Source: Mycobacterium sp. 141 (GTDB lineage Bacteria > Actinomycetota > Actinomycetes > Mycobacteriales > Mycobacteriaceae). Taken from it: a stretch of DNA of 64,000 nt. Shown one piece after another: positions 8,632-19,043 of the stretch. Under the pieces are notes generated by a model, which did not search any database, was not told where the DNA came from, and saw only the letters and a list, made by a program, of their open reading frames with translations. Position 1 is the first letter of the stretch; each line of letters starts with the position of its first letter. Made by a program: the position numbers and the translations under genes. The stretch spans positions 379,861 through 443,860 of the forward strand of contig NZ_KB908255.1 of the NCBI RefSeq assembly GCF_000382405.1. Direction: 5' to 3'.

Positions 8632-9987
8632 GTGGAGCAATTCCCGTTGATGGGCGCACCGGATACCGGTGATACAGCGTGGATGTTGGCCAGTGCGGCG
8701 CTGGTGCTGTTGATGACGCCAGGTTTGGCCTTCTTCTACGGCGGTATGGTGCGCGCCAAAGGTGTGCTCAACATGATCATGATGAGCATCGGCGCCATGG
8801 GCGTCGTGACCGTGTTATGGGTGCTGTACGGCTACTCGGTTGCCTTCGGCGACAACACTGCCGGTGTGATCGGTGACCCGGCCCAGTTCTTCGGTCTCAA
8901 GGGTCTGATCGGAACGAATGGGACGGCCGATGCGCCAATCGCGCTTGCCGGCACCATTCCTGCCACCGTGTTCGTCGGCTTCCAGCTGATGTTCGCGATC
9001 ATCACCGTCGCGCTGATCTCCGGCGCGGTCGCGGACCGCTTGAAATTCGGCGGATGGCTGCTGTTCGCAGGGTTGTGGGTCACGATCGTGTACTTCCCGG
9101 TGGCGCACTGGGTGTTCGACTTCGATGTCAAGGATCCCAAAACCGCAGCGATCATTCACCACGGTGGCTGGATCGCCAACCAGCTCAAGGCAATCGACTT
9201 CGCCGGTGGCACCGCGGTGCACATCAATGCCGGTACCGCAGGCTTGGTCCTCGCGATCATCCTGGGCAAGCGCCTCGGCTGGCCGGGTACGCCGATGCGC
9301 CCGCACAACCTGCCGTTCGTGATGCTCGGCGCCGGCCTGTTGTGGTTCGGCTGGTATGGCTTCAACGCCGGATCCGCGGTGTCGGCGAACGGGGCCGCTG
9401 GTGCGACCTTCATCACGACCAGCGTGGCGACCGCCGCGGCGATGTTGGCGTGGCTGCTCACCGAACGCATCCGCGACGGCAACGCGACTTCGCTGGGTGC
9501 GGCTTCTGGCATCGTGGCCGGACTGGTCGCGATCACCCCGTCGTGCTCCTCGGTGAATGTCTTGGGCGCGCTCGTGATCGGCGCGGCCGCAGGTGTGTTG
9601 TGCGCGTTGGCGGTCGGGCTGAAGTTCAAATTCGGGTTCGACGATTCTCTCGACGTCGTGGGTGTCCACCTCGTTGGCGGCATCGTCGGCACGTTACTCA
9701 TCGGCCTGGTGGCCACCAAGGAAGCACCCGCCGGCGTCGCCGGGCTGTTCTACGGCGGCGGGTTCGACCAGCTGTGGCGACAGGCGGTCGGGGCCGGTGC
9801 GGTTCTACTCTATTCGGCGGTGGGTACCGCTATCTTGGCGTTGATTGTCAAATACACCGTGGGCCTGCGCCTGGACAAAGAAGAGGAGGCGTCCGGCGTT
9901 GACGAGGCCGAACACGCGGAAAGCGCGTACGACTTCGTCGCAGTCGGAACCGGATCTGTTCTTGGTCGTCGCGGCGGGGAGGGATAA
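8632..9987 (+). CDS. amtB: Ammonium transporter AmtB
   Basis: This 451-residue polytopic membrane protein of the Amt/Rh family conducts ammonium inward and is gated by PII. The twin pore histidines appear as H197 (AVHINAGTAGL) and H346 (GVHLVGGIVG). About eleven hydrophobic segments can be counted, and the cytoplasmic tail (residues 420-451) is charged. The GTG start is preceded by a strong AAGGAGG site at the right distance. glnK starts 6 nt after the stop. The GlnR-like sites at 8482-8529 imply induction by nitrogen starvation. Confidence 0.96.
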   Translation: MEQFPLMGAPDTGDTAWMLASAALVLLMTPGLAFFYGGMVRAKGVLNMIMMSIGAMGVVTVLWVLYGYSVAFGDNTAGVIGDPAQFFGLKGLIGTNGTADAPIALAGTIPATVFVGFQLMFAIITVALISGAVADRLKFGGWLLFAGLWVTIVYFPVAHWVFDFDVKDPKTAAIIHHGGWIANQLKAIDFAGGTAVHINAGTAGLVLAIILGKRLGWPGTPMRPHNLPFVMLGAGLLWFGWYGFNAGSAVSANGAAGATFITTSVATAAAMLAWLLTERIRDGNATSLGAASGIVAGLVAITPSCSSVNVLGALVIGAAAGVLCALAVGLKFKFGFDDSLDVVGVHLVGGIVGTLLIGLVATKEAPAGVAGLFYGGGFDQLWRQAVGAGAVLLYSAVGTAILALIVKYTVGLRLDKEEEASGVDEAEHAESAYDFVAVGTGSVLGRRGGEG

Positions 9988-10332
<345 letters not shown>

Positions 10333-10376
10333 CCGGTCGGTCGAGGGCGTAATCGCCCGGGGGAGGGGAGTCGAAA

Positions 10377-12827
10377 ATGTCGGAGCAGCAACCGGACTCG
10401 TTGCGGCCGGCCACTGATCTGGCGGCGGCCACCGCACAGTTATTGTCGGGTCCGCATCAACTGGAAGCGGCAGCACTGCGGAACGCCTTGCTCGACCTAC
10501 ACGAATTCTGGCTCGCCACAAAGGCAACCGAGATCGGTATCACGGCCGACAGTGGGTTCGCGATCGTGGCGTCCGGTGGGCTCGGCCGCGGTGAGATGCT
10601 GCCGTATTCCGACTTGGATCTGATGCTGCTGCACAACAACATGCCGGCAGAAGTGGTCAGCGAGGTCGCCGAGAAGCTGTGGTATCCGTTGTGGGACGCC
10701 AACATTCGCATCGACCACAGCGTGCGGACGGTGCCGGAGGCATTGCAGGTCGCCAATGACGACATCTCGGTCGGCCTGGCGATGCTCGAGGTGCGACACA
10801 TCGCCGGCGACGCCGAGCTGTCCTCGCTGCTGGTCGGCGGGGCGCGGCGGCAGTGGCGGATCGGCATCGCGTCGCGATTCGACGAACTCGTCGAGAGTGC
10901 GCAGGCCCGGTGGCAGCGCAGTGGCCAGATCGCCCATCGTGCCGAGCCTGATCTCAAGTCCGGCCGTGGTGGGTTGCGCGATGTCCAGCTGCTCAACGCC
11001 CTGGCCATCGCGCAGTTGGCCGACGTGTACCCGAGCCCGGCCCTGGCTTCCCCGACCGGAACCCTGGGTGACGCACACCTGGCGTTGCTCAACGTTCGCA
11101 CCGAACTGCACCGGGTCTCCGGGCGTGGCCGAGAACTGTTGCTGGCCCAGCACGCCGACGAGATCGGTGCGGCCCTGCGCATCGGGGACCGGTTCGACCT
11201 CGCCCGGGTGTTGTCCGATGCCGCACGTACGGTCAGCTACTACGTCGACGCCGGTATTCGCACCGCCGCGAATGCATTACCCCGCCGTGGGTTCGCCGCG
11301 TTGCGGCGACCGGTGCGCCGCCCGCTCGACGAGGGTGTCATCGAATATGCCGGAGAGGTGATCCTCGCTCGCGACGCGCGGCCGGAACGTGACCCCGGCC
11401 TGATCCTGCGGGTCGCCGCCGCATCGGCCACCACCGGGCTGCCGATGGCCGCGTCGACCCTGGGTCGGCTGGCGGAGAGGGCACCCGAGCTGCGCACGCC
11501 ATGGCCCCGTCAAGCCCTCAAGGATCTGCTGGTACTGCTCGCGTCCGGCGCCGCTGCGGTGGCCACCATCGAGGCCCTGGACCGGACCGGACTGTGGGGC
11601 CGGCTGTTTCCCGAATGGGGCGCGGTGCGCGACCTGCCGCCCCGCGACGTCGTGCATATCTGGACCGTCGACCGGCACCTGGTCGAAACCGTCGCGCGGG
11701 CAAGCGCTTTCACCACCCGGGTGTCCCGCCCCGACCTGCTGTTGCTCGGCGCCCTGTGCCACGACATCGGCAAGGGCCGCGGCGGCGATCACAGCGTGAT
11801 CGGTGCGGAGCTGGCCGCGCAGATCGGTACGCGGCTGGGCCTGTGGCCATCGGACATCGAGGTCCTGTCGAAAATGGTGCGCTACCACCTGCTGCTACCC
11901 AACACGGCCACACGGCGTGACCTGCAGGACCCCAAGACCATCGACGCCGTCGCCGAAGCACTCGACGGCGACCTGGTGTTGCTGGAGCTGCTCGCCACCT
12001 TGGCCGAGGCCGACTCGCTGGCGACCGGCCCCGGGGTCTGGGGTGAGTGGAAGGCTTCGCTCATCGGCGATCTGGTGCGACGCTGCCGACTGGTGATGGC
12101 CGGTGACCCGCTGCCGCAACCGGATCCGATCGAGCCGCGGTTCGTGCAGTTGGCCGCGGATGGCGGCGTGCATGTCGAGCTGGCCGAGGGCGACGGGCAG
12201 CACATCTACAACGTCACGATGATCGCGCCGGACCGGCGCGGTCTGCTGTCGAAGGCCGCCGCGGTGTTGGCGTTGAATTCTCTGCGGGTGCACTCGGCCT
12301 CGGTGAACAGCCATGACGGGTCGGCGATCAACACCTTCGTCGTGTCCCCGCTGTTCGGTTCGCCCCCCGCGGCCAGGCTGCTGCGTCAACAGTTCATCCT
12401 GGCCCTCGACGGGGAGCTCGATGTGCTCGGCATGCTGCTGACCCGCGAGCGCGAGGCAGCCCAGCATCCGACCACGCGAGCCGGCGAGATCCTGGCCTCC
12501 GTTCCGGCCAATCATGTGCCGGCACCACCACGGATCCTGTGGTCGGACGACAGCGCATCGGGGGAGATGGTCGTGCAGATCCGCAGCATCGACCGGCCCG
12601 GGCTGCTGGCCCGGTTGACCGCGGTGTTCGAGCGCGACGGTGTCGACATCGCCTGGGCAAAGGTGACGACGCTGGGATCGTCGGTGCTCGACGCGTTCGG
12701 CATCACCGTGCCGGGTACCGGCGCCGACGGCTTCGGCCGCGCCGCGCTGCGCGAGGAGCTGGAACGCGACCTGTACGCGATCCTGCCCACGCCGCCACCG
12801 GCCAAACCCGCCGAGCAGGCGAGCTGA
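10377..12827 (+). CDS. glnD: PII nucleotidyltransferase/nucleotidyl-removing enzyme GlnD
   Basis: This 816-residue sensor modifies the neighbouring PII protein according to glutamine level. Visible domains in order are a nucleotidyltransferase domain ([16 protein letters not shown], about residues 61-80), a linker domain, an HD phosphohydrolase domain with the HD pair in [13 protein letters not shown] (about 460-475), and two ACT domains at the C-terminus (about 610-690 and 725-800), which bind glutamine. In mycobacteria the added group is AMP rather than UMP. The gene is the last of the amtB operon and is followed by a hairpin. Confidence 0.95.
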   Translation: MSEQQPDSLRPATDLAAATAQLLSGPHQLEAAALRNALLDLHEFWLATKATEIGITADSGFAIVASGGLGRGEMLPYSDLDLMLLHNNMPAEVVSEVAEKLWYPLWDANIRIDHSVRTVPEALQVANDDISVGLAMLEVRHIAGDAELSSLLVGGARRQWRIGIASRFDELVESAQARWQRSGQIAHRAEPDLKSGRGGLRDVQLLNALAIAQLADVYPSPALASPTGTLGDAHLALLNVRTELHRVSGRGRELLLAQHADEIGAALRIGDRFDLARVLSDAARTVSYYVDAGIRTAANALPRRGFAALRRPVRRPLDEGVIEYAGEVILARDARPERDPGLILRVAAASATTGLPMAASTLGRLAERAPELRTPWPRQALKDLLVLLASGAAAVATIEALDRTGLWGRLFPEWGAVRDLPPRDVVHIWTVDRHLVETVARASAFTTRVSRPDLLLLGALCHDIGKGRGGDHSVIGAELAAQIGTRLGLWPSDIEVLSKMVRYHLLLPNTATRRDLQDPKTIDAVAEALDGDLVLLELLATLAEADSLATGPGVWGEWKASLIGDLVRRCRLVMAGDPLPQPDPIEPRFVQLAADGGVHVELAEGDGQHIYNVTMIAPDRRGLLSKAAAVLALNSLRVHSASVNSHDGSAINTFVVSPLFGSPPAARLLRQQFILALDGELDVLGMLLTREREAAQHPTTRAGEILASVPANHVPAPPRILWSDDSASGEMVVQIRSIDRPGLLARLTAVFERDGVDIAWAKVTTLGSSVLDAFGITVPGTGADGFGRAALREELERDLYAILPTPPPAKPAEQAS

Positions 12828-12829
12828 GC

Positions 12830-12860
12830 CGCCGGACACCGGATAAGACGAGGTCCGGCG
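12830..12860 (+). terminator. Probable terminator of the amtB-glnK-glnD operon
   Basis: A perfect 8-bp stem, CGCCGGAC (12830-12837) paired with GTCCGGCG (12853-12860), encloses a 15-nt loop just after the glnD stop. There is no T-tract, which is usual for mycobacterial terminators. Confidence 0.5.
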
Positions 12861-12903
12861 ACACGCGGCACCCCCTGTCGCGGTCGCCCGTTAGGCTTAC
12901 GAC

Positions 12904-14472
12904 GTGTTTGAGAGCCTGTCTGACCGGTTGACCGGTGCCCTGCAGGGGCTACGCGGCAAGGGGCGGTTGACCGACGCCGATATCGATGCCACCGCCCGGG
13001 AAATCCGGCTGGCCCTGCTGGAGGCCGACGTCTCGCTACCGGTGGTGCGTGCGTTCGTCGCACGTATCAAGGAGCGAGCCAAGGGCGCCGAGGTATCTGC
13101 CGCGCTGAACCCGGCCCAACAGGTCGTCAAGATCGTCAACGAGGAACTGATCGGCATCCTCGGCGGTGAAACCCGTCAGCTGGCATTCGCGAAGATTCCG
13201 CCCACGGTGATCATGCTGGCCGGTCTGCAGGGCGCCGGTAAGACCACCCTTGCCGGCAAGTTGGCGAAATGGCTTAAGGGCCAAGGGCATACGCCTTTGC
13301 TCGTGGCCTGTGACCTGCAGCGCCCCGGCGCCGTGCACCAGCTCAAGATCGTCGGCGAGCGCGCCGGGGTCGCGGTGTTCGCGCCTCATCCCGGCACTTC
13401 GGTGGAAGGCCTGGAGAACGCCGGTCACGGTGATCCGGTCGCGGTCGCCGGCGCCGGTCTGGCCGAGGCCAAAGCCAAGCACTTCGACGTGGTCATCGTC
13501 GACACCGCCGGTCGCCTCGGCATCGACGAGGAACTGATGGGCCAGGCGGCCGCCATCCGCGAGGCCGTCAGCCCCGACGAAGTCCTGTTCGTGCTCGACG
13601 CCATGATCGGCCAGGACGCCGTCGCCACCGCCGAGGCGTTCCGCGAGGGCGTCGGCTTCACCGGTGTCGTGCTGACCAAGCTCGACGGCGACGCCCGCGG
13701 TGGTGCAGCACTGTCGGTGCGCGAGGTCACCGGCATGCCGATCCTCTTCGCGTCGGCCGGCGAGAAGCTCGAAGACTTCGACATCTTCCACCCGGACCGG
13801 ATGGCGTCGCGCATCCTCGGCATGGGTGACGTGCTCACCCTGATCGAGCAGGCCGAACAGGTCTTTGATCAGCAGAAGGCCGAGGAGGCCGCGGCCAAGA
13901 TCGGCTCGGGGGAGCTGACGCTGGAGGACTTCCTCGAGCAGATGCTCGCCATCCGCAAGATGGGCCCGATCGGCAACCTGCTCGGCATGCTTCCCGGCGC
14001 GGGCCAGATGAAGGACGCGCTGGCCGCGGTCGACGATAAGCAACTCGACCGGGTCCAGGCCATCATCCGCGGTATGACGCCCACCGAGCGGGCCGACCCG
14101 AAGATCATCAACGCCTCGCGGCGGTTGCGCATCGCCAACGGTTCGGGAGTCACGGTTTCGGAGGTCAACCAACTCGTCGACCGATTCTTCGAGGCACGCA
14201 AGATGATGTCCTCGATGGCCGGCCAGATGGGCCTGCCGTTCGCCCGCAAGAGCGCCACGCGTAAGGCCGCCAAGGGTAAGAACAAGCAAGCCGGGAAGGG
14301 CCGCAAGTCGGGGAAGGGCCCGACGCCGCCCAAGGTGCGCAATCCGCTTGGCGGACCGGGTATGCCCGCCGGGTTCCCCGACCTGTCCAACATGCCCAAG
14401 GGGCTGGACGAGTTGCCGCCCGGCCTGGCCGATTTCGATCTGTCGAAGCTGAAGTTCCCGGGCCAGAAGTAG
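12904..14472 (+). CDS. ffh: Signal recognition particle protein Ffh
   Basis: This 522-residue SRP54 GTPase binds signal peptides of nascent membrane proteins and 4.5S RNA. The N domain is followed by the G domain (GLQGAGKT at 107-114, DTAGRLG, TKLDGD). The Met-rich M domain (about 320-435) has runs such as MAGQMGLPF. The tail is Lys/Gly/Pro-rich (KGKNKQAGKG), typical of actinobacterial Ffh. The GTG start is 6 nt downstream of TAGGCT (12892-12897), with no clear ribosome-binding site, so a leaderless mRNA is plausible. The membrane receptor FtsY is encoded at 6934. Confidence 0.96.
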   Translation: MFESLSDRLTGALQGLRGKGRLTDADIDATAREIRLALLEADVSLPVVRAFVARIKERAKGAEVSAALNPAQQVVKIVNEELIGILGGETRQLAFAKIPPTVIMLAGLQGAGKTTLAGKLAKWLKGQGHTPLLVACDLQRPGAVHQLKIVGERAGVAVFAPHPGTSVEGLENAGHGDPVAVAGAGLAEAKAKHFDVVIVDTAGRLGIDEELMGQAAAIREAVSPDEVLFVLDAMIGQDAVATAEAFREGVGFTGVVLTKLDGDARGGAALSVREVTGMPILFASAGEKLEDFDIFHPDRMASRILGMGDVLTLIEQAEQVFDQQKAEEAAAKIGSGELTLEDFLEQMLAIRKMGPIGNLLGMLPGAGQMKDALAAVDDKQLDRVQAIIRGMTPTERADPKIINASRRLRIANGSGVTVSEVNQLVDRFFEARKMMSSMAGQMGLPFARKSATRKAAKGKNKQAGKGRKSGKGPTPPKVRNPLGGPGMPAGFPDLSNMPKGLDELPPGLADFDLSKLKFPGQK

Positions 14473-14483
14473 GGCCATGGCCG

Positions 14484-15572
14484 ATGAGTGCTTGCGCGAA
14501 AGAGCAGACCGTCGCGCTGCACGTTCGCGGTCGGGAACTCCCTGACGGCGAAGCCGTGCAATGGTGGATCGACCGCGGTGTGCTGCATGCGGATCCGGTC
14601 GCCGGCGCCGAGACGGTGTTTGACGGCGGCTGGATCCTGCCCGGCCTGGTCGATGCACACTGTCACGTCGGCCTCGGACCGCACGGGCCGGTCGAATTCG
14701 ACGAGGCGGTCACCCAGGCCGAGACCGAACGTGGGGTCGGGGCGCTGCTGTTGCGCGACGCCGGGTCACCGGTGGACACCCGCAGCATGGACGACCGCGA
14801 GGATCTGCCCAGGATCATCCGCGCCGGCCGACACCTCGCCCGGCCGAAGCGGTATTCGCCGGGTCTGCCGATCGACATCGAGGACGAATCGCAGCTGCCG
14901 GACGCGGTGGCCGAGCAGGCGCGCTGGGGCGACGGCTGGGTCAAGCTCGTCGGTGACTGGATCGACCGCGCCGTGGGCGATCTGGCGCCGCTGTGGTCCG
15001 ACGAGATCCTCAAGGCCGCGATCGAGGCTGCCCATGCCAACGGGGCCCTCGTCACCGCCCACGTGTTCGGTGAAGACGCGCTGCCCGGGCTGATCAACGC
15101 AGGTATCGACTGCATCGAGCACGGCACCGGCATCACCGACGAGATCATCGAGTTGATGCTGGCCAACGGCACCGCACTGGTGCCGACGCTGATCAATATC
15201 GAGAACTTTCCCGGGATTGCCGACGCCGCGGCGAAGTATCCGGTCTACGCGGCGCATATGCGGGAGTTGTACGCGACGTGCCGAACGCGTATCGGCGCCG
15301 CACACGACGCAGGGGTGCCGATTTTCGCGGGCACCGACGCCGGCGGCATGATCGCCCACGGTCGGATCGGTGACGAGGTCGAGGCGCTCAAATCGGTGGG
15401 GCTGAGCCCGACCGATGCCCTCGGTGCGGCATGTTGGGACGCGCGGGCCTGGCTAGGTCGGCCGGCGCTTGCCGACGGCGCCCCCGCCGACCTGATCTGT
15501 TATGCCGACGACCCCCGCGCCGGTGGCGTCGACCACCCGGATCTGGTGATCCTCCGCGGCCGGGTGTACTGA
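14484..15572 (+). CDS. Amidohydrolase-family metal-dependent hydrolase (Rv2915c type)
   Basis: This 362-residue protein has the cyclic amidohydrolase/imidazolonepropionase-like fold. The first metal motif is GLVDAHCHVG (HxH). A distal histidine lies in GALVTAHVFGE, another in IEHGTG, and the catalytic aspartate in FAGTDAGG. The C-terminus returns to the small beta domain (ADLICYADDP). The substrate cannot be told from sequence. It starts 11 nt after ffh, so it may be cotranscribed, as in M. tuberculosis. It converges with the diflavin reductase, whose stop is about 10 nt away. Confidence 0.85.
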   Translation: MSACAKEQTVALHVRGRELPDGEAVQWWIDRGVLHADPVAGAETVFDGGWILPGLVDAHCHVGLGPHGPVEFDEAVTQAETERGVGALLLRDAGSPVDTRSMDDREDLPRIIRAGRHLARPKRYSPGLPIDIEDESQLPDAVAEQARWGDGWVKLVGDWIDRAVGDLAPLWSDEILKAAIEAAHANGALVTAHVFGEDALPGLINAGIDCIEHGTGITDEIIELMLANGTALVPTLINIENFPGIADAAAKYPVYAAHMRELYATCRTRIGAAHDAGVPIFAGTDAGGMIAHGRIGDEVEALKSVGLSPTDALGAACWDARAWLGRPALADGAPADLICYADDPRAGGVDHPDLVILRGRVY

Positions 15573-15582
15573 CTGCGCGAGC

Positions 15583-17163
15583 TCAGTACACGTCGCGCAC
15601 GTAGCGGTGGGTCTTGACGAGGTCGTTGACGTAGGCATGCGCGGCCTCGGCGTCCATGGCGCCGCAGCGGGCGACGATGTCGTGCAGCGTCGCGTCGACA
15701 TCCTTGGCCATCTGCTTCTCATCGCCGCACACGTAGAGATGTGCGCCATCGGATAGCCAGCCGAACAGCTCGTCTGCATTCTCCTGCATACGTTGCTGGA
15801 CATAGACTTTCGTGCTCTGATCGCGCGAGAAGGCGAGGTCCAGCCGGGTCAGTGTGCCGGACCCGGCGAAGCTCTCCAGTTCGGCGCCGTAGAGGAAGTC
15901 GGTGGCGCGGTGCCGGTCTCCGAAGAACAGCCAGGCCCGGCCAGGAGCGTCGATCGCCCGGCGTTCCTGCAGGAAGGCGCGAAACGGCGCGATACCGGTG
16001 CCCGGCCCGATCATGATGATCGGTACGTCCGCGGCGGGCAGGCGGAACGTGTGATTGGGGCGCAGGTGCACGCGCGCCGTGGCGGTGCGGTCGGCCAGGA
16101 ACGTCGAGGCGACACCGCCGTGGCGGCGGTCACCGACGGTGTAGCGCACCGACGCGACAGTGAGATGGACTTGGTCGGGATGCACCAGCGGGCTGGATGC
16201 GATCGAGTAGTCACGGGGCTGCAGCGGCCGCAGGGTGTCGACGACGTCGTCGACGGTTAGGGTCGCGAGCCTGATCAGGTCGAGAACGTCTCTGCTCACG
16301 GTGTCATCGGCCAGGGCTGCGGCAATGTCGGGGTCGCCGGTGCGGGAAGTGACGAGCGCCAGCAGGGCCCGCGACGGCGTGCGGATCTCGAAATGGTCGG
16401 TGAGGAGCACCCCGAGCGATTCCCGGTGATCGAGCACCCGATGCTCGGGGCCTACGCCCAGTGCGCTCAGGATGTCCGTGACGAGGGCGGGGTCGTTGCT
16501 CGCGTGCACCGCGATGGAATCGCCCGCGTGGTAGGTGATCCCGGAATCGGTGAGGTCCAGTTCGTAATGGCGGACCTCCTTGTCGGACGCGGGGGAGGTG
16601 AGCAGCCGATTGACGGCGACGCGGACCGCGACGGGATCGTGGTGTTCCCGGCCGGCCGTTGCGGGCGTGCCGGCCGCGACAGCCGGTGCGGCGCTGCTGT
16701 TCACAGTGTCGGCGAGTAGCTGTTTGACCAGGTCGGTCGTCCATGCCGCGGCCTGCTGCCGATAGGGGCCGTCGATGTCGACGCGGTCGGTGAGCCGCGT
16801 GGCGCCGAGAGCTTCGAGCCGCTCATCGAGCAATTTGCCAGCGTTGCAAAAGAATTCGTAGCCGCTGTCCCCGAGGGCGAGCACCGCGAAGCTCAGGTTG
16901 TCGAGCCGGTCGGTGGCGTCGCTGATGGCCTCCCAGAACAATGTGGCCGTGTCGGGGAACTCGCCGTCGCCGAACGTGGAGGTGGCGACGACGAAATGGG
17001 TTGCCATCTGAAGCTCAGCCAGATCGACCTGGTTGAGTTCAACCGCGGTGGCTGCGACCCCGGCAGCCGTGACGGCCTCGGCGAACGCGATGGCGGCATC
17101 CTCGGCATTGCCCATGTCGGTGCCGTAGGCGACGATCAGGGAAAGATCGCGGTGTCCGGTCAC
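15583..17163 (-). CDS. Diflavin reductase (sulfite-reductase flavoprotein / CPR type)
   Basis: This 526-residue protein has an FMN flavodoxin domain (residues about 7-150, with YGTDMGNAE and STFGDGEFPD). An FAD-binding domain with its connecting insert follows (about 185-370, with RDYSIASSP and GGVASTFL). The NADPH-binding lobe has GPGTGIAPFRAFLQER and YVCGDEKQMAKDV. The set matches CysJ or cytochrome P450 reductase-like enzymes that pass electrons from NADPH through FAD and FMN to a haem or siroheme partner. No partner is encoded next to it, so the acceptor is unknown. An IdeR/DtxR-like box lies 38 nt upstream, suggesting iron control. Confidence 0.85.
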   Translation of the reverse strand: MTGHRDLSLIVAYGTDMGNAEDAAIAFAEAVTAAGVAATAVELNQVDLAELQMATHFVVATSTFGDGEFPDTATLFWEAISDATDRLDNLSFAVLALGDSGYEFFCNAGKLLDERLEALGATRLTDRVDIDGPYRQQAAAWTTDLVKQLLADTVNSSAAPAVAAGTPATAGREHHDPVAVRVAVNRLLTSPASDKEVRHYELDLTDSGITYHAGDSIAVHASNDPALVTDILSALGVGPEHRVLDHRESLGVLLTDHFEIRTPSRALLALVTSRTGDPDIAAALADDTVSRDVLDLIRLATLTVDDVVDTLRPLQPRDYSIASSPLVHPDQVHLTVASVRYTVGDRRHGGVASTFLADRTATARVHLRPNHTFRLPAADVPIIMIGPGTGIAPFRAFLQERRAIDAPGRAWLFFGDRHRATDFLYGAELESFAGSGTLTRLDLAFSRDQSTKVYVQQRMQENADELFGWLSDGAHLYVCGDEKQMAKDVDATLHDIVARCGAMDAEAAHAYVNDLVKTHRYVRDVY

Positions 17164-17200
17164 GGTGACCCCCTAGGTTGCACGTAGGACGATGTCCCGC

Positions 17201-17219
17201 ACTAGTTAGGGTTACCTTA
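17201..17219 (-). promoter_or_regulatory. Candidate IdeR (DtxR-family) iron box
   Basis: Read on the minus strand the 19-mer starts TAAGGTAACCCTAAC and matches the degenerate box TWAGGTWAGSCTWACCTWA at 14 of 19 positions; one half is near perfect and the outer part of the other is not. It sits 38 nt before the diflavin reductase start, where IdeR repressor sites usually lie. Confidence 0.45.
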
Positions 17220-17256
17220 CTTCTATGTCGACACCTGTAGGGACGTCCGTCCGGCG

Positions 17257-18078
17257 TCAGCCGTACTGACCGAAGCCCCAGTCCAGCAGCTGTATCGCCT
17301 GGCCGTACAGATCGCCGGTGCCGTACATCTGCACGACGATCAGCCGGTGGTTGCCGCGCTGGGCGGCGCCGACATAGGTCTTGCGGGCCAGATCCGTGTA
17401 ACCGGTCTTGCCGGCCAGATCACCCGGGTAGCGGGTGAGCAACTCGTTCTGGTTGGTCAGCGTCCTGCCCGGGAACTGGGCCGTCGTCTGCCGCATGATC
17501 TGGGCGATCAGCGGATAGGTCAGCGCCGCCCGGTAGATCACCGCGAGGTCGTGTGGTGTGGTGAGCGATTCCCAACCGGGTCCGTCCAGGCCAGACGGTG
17601 AGCCTGCGTGGGTGTTGCGCGCACCCAGGCTTGCCGCCTTACGGTTCATCGCGGCCACTGCGACGCGCTGCCCGCCGAGCATGTCGGCCAGCATGTTCGC
17701 GGCGTCATTGCCCGACACCATGAGCAGCCCCTCCAGCAGCTGCTGGGTGGTGTACGCCTGACCAGGTTTGAGCCCGACGCACGAGCATTCCACCTTGGTG
17801 TGCGAGTTGTTGGCTCTGGCGAAGTTGTCCGGCCGCAGGTTGTCCAGGACCACCATGGCCAGCAACGGTTTGATGGTGCTGGCCGGAGCGTAGGAGCCAT
17901 TGGGATCCTTGGCTGCCAACACCTGGCCCGTGTCGAGGTCGGCGACCAGCCACGCCTTGGCGGGGCCGTTCGCGAACGCTTGTGCGCCAGCGGGTTCCAC
18001 GGACGGTTCGGCCGCGGCTACAGGCGCCGCCAGCACCGTGCTGAAGGCGAGCGTGGTCGCCACGAGCAGTCTGCGCAC
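17257..18078 (-). CDS. dacB2: D-alanyl-D-alanine carboxypeptidase (DacB2 type)
   Basis: This 273-residue secreted low-molecular-weight penicillin-binding protein trims the terminal D-Ala from peptidoglycan stem peptides. An N-terminal signal peptide (about residues 1-23, ending AAPVAAAEP) is followed by the three active-site motifs: S67-T-I-K70, S122-G-N124 and K224-T-G226. Two cysteines (C98, C100) lie in the KVECSCVG segment. It is the upstream neighbour's tandem paralogue: the gene at 18156-19043 has the same motifs and the same CxC segment. Both read leftward toward the diflavin reductase. Similarity to Rv2911 is from memory. Confidence 0.92.
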   Translation of the reverse strand: MRRLLVATTLAFSTVLAAPVAAAEPSVEPAGAQAFANGPAKAWLVADLDTGQVLAAKDPNGSYAPASTIKPLLAMVVLDNLRPDNFARANNSHTKVECSCVGLKPGQAYTTQQLLEGLLMVSGNDAANMLADMLGGQRVAVAAMNRKAASLGARNTHAGSPSGLDGPGWESLTTPHDLAVIYRAALTYPLIAQIMRQTTAQFPGRTLTNQNELLTRYPGDLAGKTGYTDLARKTYVGAAQRGNHRLIVVQMYGTGDLYGQAIQLLDWGFGQYG

Positions 18079-18155
18079 GAGCGCCGACCCTACGGTTTGC
18101 AGGACTCGTTCGGCGCGCGCTCAGGTCTCTGTCGGGTATCGACGCCGAACCGGTT

Positions 18156-19043
18156 TCAGAGCGAGCCGATGCTGGCGGCGTGATCCTGCAGGAAACCCCA
18201 GTCCAGCAGGGCAGCGGCCTGATCCCAGTACGTCGGGCCGCCTTCTTTTACCAACCCGTGCATCATCGAGATGACCAGTCGACGACCATCACGCTGAGCT
18301 GCCGCGACGAACGTCTTGCGCGCGATGTCGGTGAACCCTGTCTTGCCGCCGATCGTGCCGGGATACCGACGCAGGAGCTCGTTCTGGTTCTGCAACACCC
18401 GCTCGCCGGACTTGGTGGGGAACACCGTCGATGGCATGGCCGTGATCTGGGCGAACACGGAGTTGGCCATTGCGGCGCGGAAGATCACCGCCATGTCGTG
18501 CGGGGTGGACCAGAACGGCATGCCGGGGGCGTCCAGGCCCGACGGTGTCACCACATTGGTGTCGTGCGCACCGAGCTGGGCGGCCTTGGCGTTCATCTTG
18601 GCCACCGCAGTGTCCGGGCCGCCGAGCATGTGGGCCAAGGTGTTTGCGGCGTCGTTGCCCGAGTCCAGCAGCGCGGTCTCCAGCAGTTGGCGTGCGGTGT
18701 AGGTCTGGCCGGGGGTGACGCCGGCGCACGTGCACTCGGCCTGCGAATCGGCCTCGTCGGCGACGATGGTGCTGTCCAGCGGGAGCTCGTCGAGCACGAC
18801 CTGAGCGAGCAGCGTCTTGATGGTGCTCGCCGGTGCGTAACGGGTGTTCTCGTTACGAGCCGCCAACACTTCGCCGGTGTCCAGGTCGGCGACCACCCAG
18901 CCTTCCGCGGGCCCGTCGGGGATCGGCGCCGAGCCGATCTGCTGCACGCCCATATCGGCTCTGGCGGCGGGCGGCTCGACCGAGCTCAACACCGTGCTCA
19001 AAGCCGCCAACAGGACTGCGAGCGCGCAGATCAACCTCCCCAT
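18156..19043 (-). CDS. D-alanyl-D-alanine carboxypeptidase, tandem paralogue
   Basis: This 295-residue exported serine DD-peptidase has the motifs S73-T-I-K76, S128-G-N130 and K234-T-G236. A hydrophobic signal peptide spans about residues 2-28. It shares phrases such as AWLVADLDTG/WVVADLDTG, RYPG and GKTG with the neighbour at 17257-18078, so the pair arose by tandem duplication. The chosen ATG at 19043 begins the signal peptide; an upstream in-frame start would add 55 residues without export features. The 77-nt gap between the two genes permits one transcript. A function in peptidoglycan maturation is known for the family; different roles for the two copies are unknown. Confidence 0.9.
   Translation of the reverse strand: MGRLICALAVLLAALSTVLSSVEPPAARADMGVQQIGSAPIPDGPAEGWVVADLDTGEVLAARNENTRYAPASTIKTLLAQVVLDELPLDSTIVADEADSQAECTCAGVTPGQTYTARQLLETALLDSGNDAANTLAHMLGGPDTAVAKMNAKAAQLGAHDTNVVTPSGLDAPGMPFWSTPHDMAVIFRAAMANSVFAQITAMPSTVFPTKSGERVLQNQNELLRRYPGTIGGKTGFTDIARKTFVAAAQRDGRRLVISMMHGLVKEGGPTYWDQAAALLDWGFLQDHAASIGSL

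Noticed and set aside
13036-14658. 540-codon minus-strand open frame opposite ffh
   Set aside because: The plus strand encodes intact Ffh with all GTPase motifs. The antisense frame mirrors its codon bias and shows no family features.
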